A DNA stretch of 9,727 nucleotides from Gammaproteobacteria bacterium (GCA_027858635.1 JAQICG010000267.1:1-9727), one strand, 5' to 3'. Shown: positions 1-7,119, numbered from the stretch's first letter. Notes: generated by a model not told the origin, from the letters alone. A program made the numbers and translations.

Positions 1-22
1 TATCAAAGTCGCTTTAGCTGCA

Positions 23-50
23 TTTATAACGCGCCCGCAATCTGAGTCAA
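23..50 (-). promoter_or_regulatory. Sigma70-type promoter P2 downstream of dnaG
   Basis: On the minus strand, TTGACT (50-45) is followed by 16 bases and TATAAA (28-23), five of six matches in each hexamer. It lies 48 bases downstream of P1 in the same direction, giving a tandem arrangement. The spacer is GC-rich just before the -10, as in many stable-RNA and growth-rate-regulated promoters, though the bases after the -10 (TGCAGCT) are not a classic GC-rich discriminator. The target is outside the window. rpoD is the first guess; a tRNA or another gene cannot be excluded. Confidence 0.6.
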
Positions 51-58
51 ATTGGCGC
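31..58 (-). repeat. Imperfect inverted repeat overlapping promoter P2
   Basis: On the minus strand GCGCCAAT (58-51) is mirrored by ATTG-CGG-GCGC (41-31), a dyad interrupted by three extra bases on one arm. It covers the -35 and most of the spacer of P2. It would also lie in the 5' leader of any transcript from P1. It could be an operator half-site pair, a leader hairpin or chance; nothing else supports a function. Confidence 0.25.
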
Positions 59-70
59 TAAAGAGCGGTC

Positions 71-98
71 ATTATCCATCATTTTTTCGGCTTGTCAA
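71..98 (-). promoter_or_regulatory. Sigma70-type promoter P1 downstream of dnaG
   Basis: On the minus strand, TTGACA (98-93, a perfect -35) is followed by a 16-base spacer and GATAAT (76-71, five of six matches to TATAAT). Transcription would start near 64-65 and run out of the left window edge. The site begins 18 bases after the dnaG stop codon and no terminator lies between, so the downstream gene could also be read from dnaG. By the common dnaG-rpoD gene order the target is probably rpoD, but it lies outside the window. Confidence 0.65.
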
Positions 99-116
99 CC
101 TGACGTGTGCAGATCG

Positions 117-1862
117 TTAGCGGGTAAAGTGGGTTTTGTATTCTTCCAGCTCAGTGTCACTCAGCCCTTCTTCCTGTAATTTTTTTTCCAGCGCTTCATA
201 ACGGTGGTCATTGTTTTTGCTGATCAGGTTTTTGATGGTATCAATAAAAATGGCTTTGGTATTCTGCGGCTCATCACAGCCGACTACATCCCGCTGCATC
301 AGTTTTTGCAGCGTGGGGAAGTTTTCATTATTGCGCCAGCGTTCCAGTAAAGCCGATGAACCGATTTCAGGATTACTTTTGATCAGCCTTGCGATTTCGT
401 GCAATAGCGGCAAACCCTGTAGCGCCGAAGTTTTAAAAATATCCGGAATCTCAACCTCTGAAGAGAGCGCTGGGAACTGTAAGAGCAGGGTGACAGCGTC
501 ACGGATGGCGTTTTGTTTTACTTCGCGGTTTGAGCGTGGCCGGGAAGAGACGCGAACAGCGTGAGCCGGCTCATCAGCGACAGAGGCTTGCAGCTTGCCG
601 GCATCGAGGCCGGTGCGAGATGCCAGCTCCTGAAAGAGCAGCTCTTTGAAGATGCTGTCGGGAAGCTTGTTCAGCAAGGGCTTGGCTTTTTCGGTGAGCG
701 CGGATTTTCCTTCCGAGCTTTCAAGGTTGATGTTTTCGCAGAGATGTTCGAATAAAAATTCAGACAGCGGCTTCGCGCTCAACAGTCGTCGTTCGAAATC
801 ATCCTTGCCTTCCTGGCGGATCATGGAGTCCGGGTCTTCGCCTTCGGGCAGAAAAAGAAATTTGGCTTCAAAGCCGTCACGCAACAGGGGCAGGGTGTTT
901 TCCAGCGCCCGCCATGCCGCCTTCTTGCCGGCCTGGTCAGCGTCGTAACAGAAAATCAGTGTTCTCACCGTGCGAAAGGCGCGTTGCAGTTGTTCGCTGG
1001 TGGTGGCGGTGCCGAGTGAAGCGATGGCATAGTTAACGCCGTGCTGAGCCAGCGCCACCACATCCATGTAGCCTTCCACGATAATCAGGTGTTCGAGATT
1101 GCGCACCGCCTTGCGCGCTTCATACAGGCCATATAACTCCTGACCCTTGTGAAAAACACTGTTCTCGGGAGAGTTAAGGTATTTGGGTTCGCCCTGATCA
1201 ATGACGCGGCCGCCCAGTCCGATGACCTGCCCGCGACGATTGGTGATGGGGAAGATAATGCGATCACGAAAACGATCATATTGATTACCCTTGTCATTGC
1301 TAGCCAATAAACCGGTTGCGATTAATGCCTCGACGGTGGTTTTATCGTTGCCCAGATTGTCGGTTAAAAAATTCCAGCCATTGGGGGCATAACCGATTTG
1401 ATAGGTTTTGGCGACTTCGCCCGTCAGCCCCCGTTGCTGCAAATATTGAACGGCCTTGTCGGAAGTTTTTAACTGCTGCCGGAACAGTTCAGCCGTTTTT
1501 TCGAGAATGTCATAGAGCGGCTGTTTGCTGTCCTTGCTCTCGGAGGAGTGAAAATGGCTGTTCTCTCTGGGCACGTCAAGATTGTATTCAGCGGCGAGCG
1601 CTTCCACCGCATCAACAAAGTCGAGGTTTTCATATTCCATGATAAAACCCAGCGCCGTGCCGTGAGCGCCACAGCCGAAACAGTGATAAAACTGCTTGCT
1701 GTCACTGACGGTAAAGGAGGGCGTTTTTTCATTATGGAAAGGGCAGCATGCGGTGTACTCCTTGCCTTTTTTCTTTAGCGGTACGCGTGCGTTGACCACC
1801 TCCACGATATCCGCGCGGGAGACCAGGTCATCGATAAAATTTTGCGGAATACGTCCAGCCAT
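117..1862 (-). CDS. dnaG: DNA primase DnaG
   Basis: DnaG makes the short RNA primers used by DNA polymerase at the replication fork, working with the DnaB helicase. The protein has 581 residues, the same length as the E. coli enzyme. An N-terminal CHC2 zinc-binding domain shows C40-P-F-H43 and C61-F-G-C64. The basic RFRDRIIFPI segment (197-206) belongs to the catalytic core. The Toprim domain carries the metal-binding acids: E263 in VEGYMD, D307 and D309 in YDAD, and D343 and D345 in EGEDPD. Residues from about 440 to the end form the less conserved helicase-binding domain. The ATG start gives the family-typical MAGRIP N-terminus, although no Shine-Dalgarno precedes it. It begins 34 bases after the dgt-like gene rather than after rpsU, its usual neighbour in many gammaproteobacteria. 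No key residue is missing. Confidence 0.98.
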   Translation of the reverse strand: MAGRIPQNFIDDLVSRADIVEVVNARVPLKKKGKEYTACCPFHNEKTPSFTVSDSKQFYHCFGCGAHGTALGFIMEYENLDFVDAVEALAAEYNLDVPRENSHFHSSESKDSKQPLYDILEKTAELFRQQLKTSDKAVQYLQQRGLTGEVAKTYQIGYAPNGWNFLTDNLGNDKTTVEALIATGLLASNDKGNQYDRFRDRIIFPITNRRGQVIGLGGRVIDQGEPKYLNSPENSVFHKGQELYGLYEARKAVRNLEHLIIVEGYMDVVALAQHGVNYAIASLGTATTSEQLQRAFRTVRTLIFCYDADQAGKKAAWRALENTLPLLRDGFEAKFLFLPEGEDPDSMIRQEGKDDFERRLLSAKPLSEFLFEHLCENINLESSEGKSALTEKAKPLLNKLPDSIFKELLFQELASRTGLDAGKLQASVADEPAHAVRVSSRPRSNREVKQNAIRDAVTLLLQFPALSSEVEIPDIFKTSALQGLPLLHEIARLIKSNPEIGSSALLERWRNNENFPTLQKLMQRDVVGCDEPQNTKAIFIDTIKNLISKNNDHRYEALEKKLQEEGLSDTELEEYKTHFTR

Positions 1863-1896
1863 GTTCGATCTAGAATTTAGGAGTGCGTTATTGAGA

Positions 1897-3081
1897 TTAT
1901 GGAATCAGGTTTACAAAAGACAGCTGTCGGGGGTTAAAAATCCGTTCGTATTCAACAATGGCATAACGATCGGTCATGCCGGCAATGTAATCGGCGACGC
2001 CGCGAGCGACGCCATCCTGTCCATGGCGGTTTTCCAGGGCTCGGCAATGCGCCAGCGCCTCCGGCGGCAGAATACGCAGATCATCCATGAAGGCGTTAAA
2101 CAGGGCGGTGACAATGGAGCAGGCTTTCAGGGTCATTCTATGCACCCGATAGTGCTGGTATAAATGGCTGCGCAAGAATTGCTTCAGTTCCTTATTCTGC
2201 TCGCGCATCGATTCACTGAACGACATCAGCGGTCTGCTCTGGGCATGAACATCATCAATGCTTTTAAGCCCGGCGGCATTAATATTACTGCGCGAAGTAT
2301 CGATCAGATCGACCACCATGACGTTAATCATGCGCCGGATTATTTCATGAATCAGGTGGCGTTCATTCAGACTGCTGTAACGTTTTTTAACGACGTCATG
2401 CTGCTTGCGAAAGACTTCGATCTTCATCAATTCGTCGATGCGGATGAGCCCATAGCGCAGGCCGTCGTCAACGTCGTGGTTGTTGTAGGCGGTCTCGTCG
2501 GATAAATCCGTGAGCTGTGCTTCCAGGCTGGGCTGGGTTTTGTCTAGAAAACGCTGCGCGACCGGCCCCAGTTTCTCCGCATTTTTTTGTGAGCAGTGTT
2601 TGAGTATGCCTTCGCGGGTTTCAAAGGTGAGATTGAGGCCCTGAAAGTCGGCGTATTTCTCTTCCAGTTTATCGACTACGCGCAGCGATTGCAGATTGTG
2701 CTCGAAGCCGCCGTGGTCTTTCATGCATTGGTTGAGCGCGGTCTGGCCGGCATGACCGAACGGCGTATGGCCGATGTCGTGCGACAGCGCGATGGCTTCG
2801 GCGAGGTCTTCGTGCAGGCCGAGTTCGCGGGCAATGCTGCGGGCAATCTGGGCGACTTCCAGTGAATGCGTCAGGCGGGTACGAAATAGGTCGCCTTCGT
2901 GATTTACAAAAACCTGGGTTTTGTATTCCAGCCGACGAAAACCAGCCGAATGAATGATGCGGTCACGGTCGCGCTGGTAGTTGTTGCGATAGACCGGGCT
3001 CTCTTCATCGTGCACACGCCCCAGCGATTTCCTGTCATTGCAGGCGTAGGCGGTCAGGCTGCCGGAATAGGGTTTATCCAT
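1897..3081 (-). CDS. dgt: HD-domain dGTP triphosphohydrolase-like protein
   Basis: Members of this family hydrolyse dNTPs, classically dGTP, to the deoxynucleoside and tripolyphosphate, and so help set cytosolic dNTP pools. Numbered from the chosen ATG (394 residues), the metal-binding HD set is H72 in THSLEV, H101-D102 in SHDIGH and an Asp in DLSDE (192-196, probably D195). Other family landmarks are FRRLEYKTQVF (48-58), GHTPFGH (104-110) and GGFEHN (124-129). It belongs to the shorter dGTPase-like subgroup, not the approximately 500-residue E. coli Dgt type, so substrate preference is uncertain. A TTG four codons upstream (3093-3091) is in frame, but the ATG at 3081 is preferred because it is the stronger codon and gives a family-like N-terminus. 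Neither has a Shine-Dalgarno. The start lies 14 bases after the aroB stop, so co-transcription with aroKB is likely. Confidence 0.93.
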   Translation of the reverse strand: MDKPYSGSLTAYACNDRKSLGRVHDEESPVYRNNYQRDRDRIIHSAGFRRLEYKTQVFVNHEGDLFRTRLTHSLEVAQIARSIARELGLHEDLAEAIALSHDIGHTPFGHAGQTALNQCMKDHGGFEHNLQSLRVVDKLEEKYADFQGLNLTFETREGILKHCSQKNAEKLGPVAQRFLDKTQPSLEAQLTDLSDETAYNNHDVDDGLRYGLIRIDELMKIEVFRKQHDVVKKRYSSLNERHLIHEIIRRMINVMVVDLIDTSRSNINAAGLKSIDDVHAQSRPLMSFSESMREQNKELKQFLRSHLYQHYRVHRMTLKACSIVTALFNAFMDDLRILPPEALAHCRALENRHGQDGVARGVADYIAGMTDRYAIVEYERIFNPRQLSFVNLIP

Positions 3082-3095
3082 AATAGTTTTCAAGG

Positions 3096-4187
3096 TTAGG
3101 TGGTGTAGCTGATGCGGATCGCCTGCGCGAGCTGATCAGGCGTGTAATCGCTGGTCATGACTGCCTCGCCGATGTCTTTCAGCAGAATAAGTCGGAGTGT
3201 ACCATCAAGTACTTTTTTATCGACCGACATCAAATCCAGAAACCGCTGTTCGCCGAGACTCTCGGGGGCAGTGGTGGGCAGTTTGGCGCGCTGCATAATC
3301 GCAATGGTGCGCTGCACCTGTTCTTCGCTGAGCCAGCCTAACAGGGCTGACATTTTAGCCGCGATGCACATGCCGGCACCGACCGCCTCACCATGCAGCC
3401 ACGCGCCGTAACCCATGCCGGTTTCAATGGCGTGACCGAAAGTGTGGCCCAGATTGAGCAGGGCGCGCTGACCGCTTTCCCTTTCGTCGGCGGCGACAAT
3501 GTCGGCCTTGGTCTGGCAGGAGACTTTAATGGCATAGGCCAGCGCCTGATGATCGCGCTGTAACAGCGCTTCCATGTTTTCATCAATCCAGGCAAAAAAA
3601 CCGGCATCACGGATCAGACCATACTTGATCACCTCGGCCAGGCCGGCGCTCAGCTGCCGATCGTCCAGGGTGTCCAGGGTGTTGGTGTCGGCGATGACCG
3701 CGCGCGGCTGGTAGAAGGCGCCGATCATATTTTTGCCCAGCGGGTGATTGACGCCGGTATTGCCTCCCACCGATGAATCGACCTGAGAGAGCAGGGTGGT
3801 GGGAATCTGAATCAGATGCACGCCGCGCTGATAAGTGGCGGCGGCAAAACCGGCCATATCGCCGACCACGCCACCACCGAGGGCGATAATGGTGGTGTTG
3901 CGATCCAGATGGTGAGTCAGCAGGGCATCAAAAATGCTGTTGAGTACGTCCAGATTTTTATATTCTTCGCCGTCGGGCAGAATCACGCTGTAGTAGCGCA
4001 GGCCGGTGAGCAGGGCTTCGACTTTTTGCAGATACAGCGGTGCCACGGTTTCATTGCTGACAATCAGTACGTTGTTGCCGGGGATGTGTTTTTTCAGAAT
4101 ATCGGTTTGATCGAGCAGGTTTTCCCCGATGTAAATCGGATAACTGCGCTCACCCAGATCAACCTGGAGCGTGGAGTATTCAGACAT
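3096..4187 (-). CDS. aroB: 3-dehydroquinate synthase AroB
   Basis: AroB converts DAHP to 3-dehydroquinate, the second step of the shikimate pathway, in the cytoplasm using NAD+ and a divalent metal. The 363-residue length is normal. NAD-site landmarks are PDGEEYK (71-77), GGGVVGD (104-110), the TT pair (130-131) and GKN (151-153). The metal ligands are present: E185 in AGLAEVIKYG, H248 in NLGHTFGHA and H265 in LHGEAVG. One conserved position differs: the usual GGKT after DSSV reads GGNT, so residue 143 is Asn (codon AAT at 3761-3759) where homologues such as E. coli K142 have Lys. The ATG gives a normal N-terminus but only a poor ribosome-binding sequence. It starts 19 bases after the aroK stop, the standard aroKB pairing; the damX/SPOR gene often found next is absent. 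Confidence 0.97.
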   Translation of the reverse strand: MSEYSTLQVDLGERSYPIYIGENLLDQTDILKKHIPGNNVLIVSNETVAPLYLQKVEALLTGLRYYSVILPDGEEYKNLDVLNSIFDALLTHHLDRNTTIIALGGGVVGDMAGFAAATYQRGVHLIQIPTTLLSQVDSSVGGNTGVNHPLGKNMIGAFYQPRAVIADTNTLDTLDDRQLSAGLAEVIKYGLIRDAGFFAWIDENMEALLQRDHQALAYAIKVSCQTKADIVAADERESGQRALLNLGHTFGHAIETGMGYGAWLHGEAVGAGMCIAAKMSALLGWLSEEQVQRTIAIMQRAKLPTTAPESLGEQRFLDLMSVDKKVLDGTLRLILLKDIGEAVMTSDYTPDQLAQAIRISYTT

Positions 4188-4206
4188 GGTGTTGCTTCAG
4201 CATTCG

Positions 4207-4728
4207 CTATTTGGTGGCATCAAGGTGGCTAATAATAACGTGAATGACGTGGCGTAGCGAGTCATTGCTGGTGTCGACAATATAGTCCGCCGTCTCTCGA
4301 TACAAAGGGTCGCGCTGCTCAATCAGCCGGGTGAGAATGACATCGGCGGGTTCTTCACCGTGCAGCAACGGTCGGTTCTTGTCCTTATGGGTACGTTCGA
4401 GCAGTGACTTCAGATCGCTGCTCAGATAAAACACCGTGCCGTGTGATTTTAGAGCACGGCGGTTGTTTTCATCCAGGATCGCACCGCCACCCGTGGCCAG
4501 TACAATGCGCTCCTTCATGGTGAGCTCATCAATGACCGCCGCCTCGCGCTGGCGAAACCCGGCTTCACCCTCCTTTTCAAAAATCAGCGGAATATCCACC
4601 CCGGTTCGTTCTTCGATAACGCGGTCGCTATCGTAAAAATCCATATTCAGACGACGCGCAAGCTGACGCCCAATGGTGGTTTTGCCCGCGCCCATGGGGC
4701 CGATGAGGAAGATACTTGATTTTTGCAT
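4207..4728 (-). CDS. aroK: Shikimate kinase AroK
   Basis: AroK phosphorylates shikimate at the 3-hydroxyl with ATP, a later step of the same pathway as AroB. The protein has 173 residues, typical of shikimate kinase I. The Walker A loop is GPMGAGKTT (10-18). Shikimate-binding residues are D35 in DSD, R59 in GFRQRE, the GGG at 80-82 and R139 in QRDPLYR. The lid arginine is R119 in KNRPLL. The start is fixed by the family-typical MQKSSIFLIGPMGAGK beginning. There is no Shine-Dalgarno, and a TATAAT lies only six bases upstream, raising the possibility of a leaderless message. The gene follows the pilQ terminator and precedes aroB by 19 bases. The pilQ-aroK-aroB order is conserved in gammaproteobacteria, though the products have no known direct functional link to pili. 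Confidence 0.97.
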   Translation of the reverse strand: MQKSSIFLIGPMGAGKTTIGRQLARRLNMDFYDSDRVIEERTGVDIPLIFEKEGEAGFRQREAAVIDELTMKERIVLATGGGAILDENNRRALKSHGTVFYLSSDLKSLLERTHKDKNRPLLHGEEPADVILTRLIEQRDPLYRETADYIVDTSNDSLRHVIHVIISHLDATK

Positions 4729-4734
4729 AGCCGA

Positions 4735-4740
4735 ATTATA
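4735..4740 (-). promoter_or_regulatory. Candidate -10 element for aroK (possible leaderless transcript)
   Basis: On the minus strand a perfect TATAAT is followed by TCGGCT and then the aroK ATG. A start seven bases after the hexamer would fall on the A of the ATG. No sequence near TTGACA lies 16-18 bases upstream (CAAAAC at 17), and the TG before the hexamer is one base out of register for an extended -10. A weaker alternative is CTGCCA (4772-4767), an 18-base spacer and TATAGC (4748-4743). Some promoter here is expected because a strong terminator lies just upstream. Confidence 0.45.
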
Positions 4741-4794
4741 CAGCTATATGGTTTGAAGTTTTGCGGTGGCAGGAGGCTTTGGGGTATTGCAGGC

Positions 4795-4830
4795 AAAAAA
4801 CTCCACCCCTGTTGGTGCAGGGGTGGAGTT
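4795..4830 (-). terminator. Intrinsic terminator of the pil operon
   Basis: AACTCCACCCCTG (4799-4811) and CAGGGGTGGAGTT (4818-4830) pair perfectly over 13 bases around a six-base loop. On the minus strand the stem is followed directly by more T, giving six T in a row at 4800-4795. It lies 63 bases beyond the pilQ stop, where the pilMNOPQ transcript should end. On the plus strand the stem is followed only by TTCTT, so termination in that direction would be weak. Confidence 0.93.
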
Positions 4831-4893
4831 TCTTAAGGAACAATGTTGACAAACATAGGGAGCAAGAAGTAGTCAACTCCGAATTCGGCGCTT

Positions 4894-7113
4894 TTACAGC
4901 GCCAGCGAATCTTTCAGGATTTTGGGGGTGACAAATATCAGCAGCTCTGCTTTCTGGTCGCTTTCAATGGTATGTCTGAATAGGAATCCCAGTAGTGGCA
5001 AATCGCCCAGAAAGGGAATCTTGTCTACATCGTTACTGACAATTTGCTCGTAAATGCCGCCCAGCACAATGGTGTCGCCGTTGTTAACCAGAACCTGAGT
5101 TTGTACTTCACGGGTATCGATGCTGGGGATGCCGCTAAACACCTGGCCGACGGAATCCTTGTTAACGGTCAAGTCCATGATGATTCTGTCATCCGGAGTG
5201 ATCTGCGGGGTGACCTTGATGCTCAGTACCGCTTTCTTGAACTCAACCGAAGTGGCGCCGCTGGAAGAGGCGGACAGATAAGGGATTTCAACGCCCTGCT
5301 CAATAAAGGCTTCATGTCGATCAGCAGTGACCACGCGTGGACTGGAGATAACCTCGCCTTTGCTCTCGTTCTGCATGGCGGAAATTTCCAGATCAACCAG
5401 GGTGCCGCCTTTAAGCACCGAGAAGGCAATGGAGCCGACATTCGGGCCAACGGCGGGTAGGTTTACGCCCAGACGATCAAGTCGTCCACCTGTGGATCCC
5501 ATGGGTTGGCTGACGGGGAGAGCGTTGCCGGTAGTCATGATGTTGTCAATCGCATCGGTATTGACGGCATCGGTGCCGCTAATGGTGCCGGAGACAGTAT
5601 TGATGCCATCGGCACCGTTGCTGTTGATATTGCTCACGCCGAATCTCGCGCCGAGTTCTTTCGAGAAGTTATCTGAAGCGATGACGATTCGTGAGCCAAT
5701 GAGAACCTGGCGAACGGGGACATCCAGCTGGTTGAGGATGCGACGTACTTCACTGATTACCTCGTCGGTATCTTTGACTATCAGCGTATTGGTGCGTTCA
5801 TCGATGATAACGTTGCCCCGAGACGATAATAAACTGCCGCCTCCTTCACCACCTTCACCGCCACCACCGGAAAATAACGCTTCCAGTTCAGTGACTTTGG
5901 CAAAATTGACGGTAAAGAAAGCGCTGCGAATAGGTGCCAGATCGGTGATGGCTTGTGAAGCCTCAAGGTCAATTTTTTCCTGAGCGGCAATTTCTTCGCT
6001 GGGCGCGACCAGCATGACATTGCCGGATTCGCGCTTGGACAGACCTTTTGATTTCAGGATGATGTCCAGCGCCTGATCCCATGGAACGTTTTGTAAGCGC
6101 AGGGTAAGGTTGCCGCTAACGGAGTCACTGACCACAACATTCAAGCCGGTGAAGTCGGCGATCAGCTGTAGGACGGCGCGTACAGGAATATCCTGAAAGT
6201 TGAGTGACAGACGCTCCCCGGTATAACCGAACTTGGCTTTGTTCTGTTCTTCCAGCTCATCTTCTGAAATAGGCTTGAGCTCTATCGTAAAGATGTTGTC
6301 CGCCTGATAAGCAACGTGTTCAAAGTCCCGGGTTGCCGGTTCGATTTCAATGCGGACATTGTCATCTTTTTCGAAACTGCTGATGGTTTTAACCGGCGTG
6401 GCAAAGTCAAGAACATCAAGTGATTGGCGCAGGTTATCGGGAAGGTCGGCGTTAATGAATTTAACCACAACCTTGCCAAACTCTTCACTGATGTCCATGG
6501 GAATGTTACTTTCGGTAAGTGTAATGATGACGCGTCCTTCGCCGTTCTCGCCACGACGGAAATCAATATTGCGGATACCGCGAGTGACATCGGAGTACCT
6601 TGCGCGATCGCTCGCTTGTGCATCATCTTCGGCAAAACGCGATGATTCATCTTTTGACTGGGCGGCAAAAGTAGTGCCTGTGGCGTCACTGTCCAGAGTG
6701 ATCAATATGCTGTTGCCTTTGCTGGTAACCTGATAAGGAATAACTTCGGTGACGTTCAATATGACGCGAGTCCGGTCTTTTGCGCTGATGGTAATAACGG
6801 ACTGAGCAGTTCCAACGCCTATAGGCTGTTGTTTTTTTGGCAGGGCGCTGCCGGTATCAGCAAAATCAAAAACGATGCGCGCGGGGTCGTCAATGGTGAA
6901 GCTTAATGGTTTGACGGCCTGCTGGCTCATTTCCAGAACCAGCTGCAGGCGATTGCCGGGTAAAGTATTGTACTGGATGGATTCAATCATGTTCTGCTGA
7001 GCTAGCGCAGAGCTGCTGCCAAAACAGAGTAACAGCATCAGAAGCGTCAGTAATTTCTGCGCTCCATAAAGACTGCTTCCGTTATTAAGATTGTTTGTTA
7101 TTGTTGTTTTCAT
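4894..7113 (-). CDS. pilQ: Type IV pilus secretin PilQ
   Basis: PilQ forms the outer-membrane ring through which the type IV pilus fibre passes. Numbered from the chosen ATG (739 residues), a signal peptide with a leucine-rich core ends at A-L-A38 before QQ. Two AMIN-like peptidoglycan-binding regions follow (about 42-140 and 175-283), then an STN/N0 domain (about 296-371), a secretin N1 domain (about 396-466) interrupted by a glycine-rich loop, a low-complexity Gly/Asn/Thr/Ser stretch (about 492-552) and the secretin core (about 556-731). Core landmarks are VISSPRVVT, VEIPYLS and the C-terminal GDLPLLGFLFR and ELLIFVTPKI. A GTG four codons earlier (7125) is in frame but overlaps the GGAG ribosome-binding site, so the ATG at 7113 is better. 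The gene starts 15 bases after pilP and ends before a strong terminator. Confidence 0.97.
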   Translation of the reverse strand: MKTTITNNLNNGSSLYGAQKLLTLLMLLLCFGSSSALAQQNMIESIQYNTLPGNRLQLVLEMSQQAVKPLSFTIDDPARIVFDFADTGSALPKKQQPIGVGTAQSVITISAKDRTRVILNVTEVIPYQVTSKGNSILITLDSDATGTTFAAQSKDESSRFAEDDAQASDRARYSDVTRGIRNIDFRRGENGEGRVIITLTESNIPMDISEEFGKVVVKFINADLPDNLRQSLDVLDFATPVKTISSFEKDDNVRIEIEPATRDFEHVAYQADNIFTIELKPISEDELEEQNKAKFGYTGERLSLNFQDIPVRAVLQLIADFTGLNVVVSDSVSGNLTLRLQNVPWDQALDIILKSKGLSKRESGNVMLVAPSEEIAAQEKIDLEASQAITDLAPIRSAFFTVNFAKVTELEALFSGGGGEGGEGGGSLLSSRGNVIIDERTNTLIVKDTDEVISEVRRILNQLDVPVRQVLIGSRIVIASDNFSKELGARFGVSNINSNGADGINTVSGTISGTDAVNTDAIDNIMTTGNALPVSQPMGSTGGRLDRLGVNLPAVGPNVGSIAFSVLKGGTLVDLEISAMQNESKGEVISSPRVVTADRHEAFIEQGVEIPYLSASSSGATSVEFKKAVLSIKVTPQITPDDRIIMDLTVNKDSVGQVFSGIPSIDTREVQTQVLVNNGDTIVLGGIYEQIVSNDVDKIPFLGDLPLLGFLFRHTIESDQKAELLIFVTPKILKDSLAL
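5833..5871 (-). other. Glycine-rich loop inside the PilQ N1 domain
   Basis: This segment encodes residues 415-427 of PilQ, reading S-GGGG-E-GG-E-GGG-S, placed between LEALF and LLSSRGNVIIDERTN. Secretin N-domains often carry a flexible Gly/Ser-rich loop at this place, so it is probably a linker. The underlying GGT/GGC/GGA codons make a short imperfect nucleotide repeat that could vary in length between strains. Confidence 0.6.
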
Positions 7114-7119
7114 ATCTCG

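Noticed and set aside
1696..2163. Plus-strand open frame spanning the dnaG-dgt junction (155 codons)
   Set aside because: It is antisense to the ends of two firmly identified genes and has no recognisable motif or ribosome-binding support.
4846..4851. Plus-strand TTGACA between pilQ and the terminator
   Set aside because: No -10-like sequence lies 16-18 bases downstream and there is no plus-strand gene for it to serve.
4887..4903. Small hairpin GGCGCT/AGCGCC at the pilQ stop
   Set aside because: It has only six base pairs and no T tract on either strand, and the strong terminator 60 bases further on explains the end of the unit.
5327..5983. Long plus-strand open frame opposite pilQ (218 codons)
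   Set aside because: It lies wholly antisense to conserved pilQ sequence, has no recognisable domain, and its Ser/Pro/Arg-rich composition is what the reverse of the secretin codons would give.
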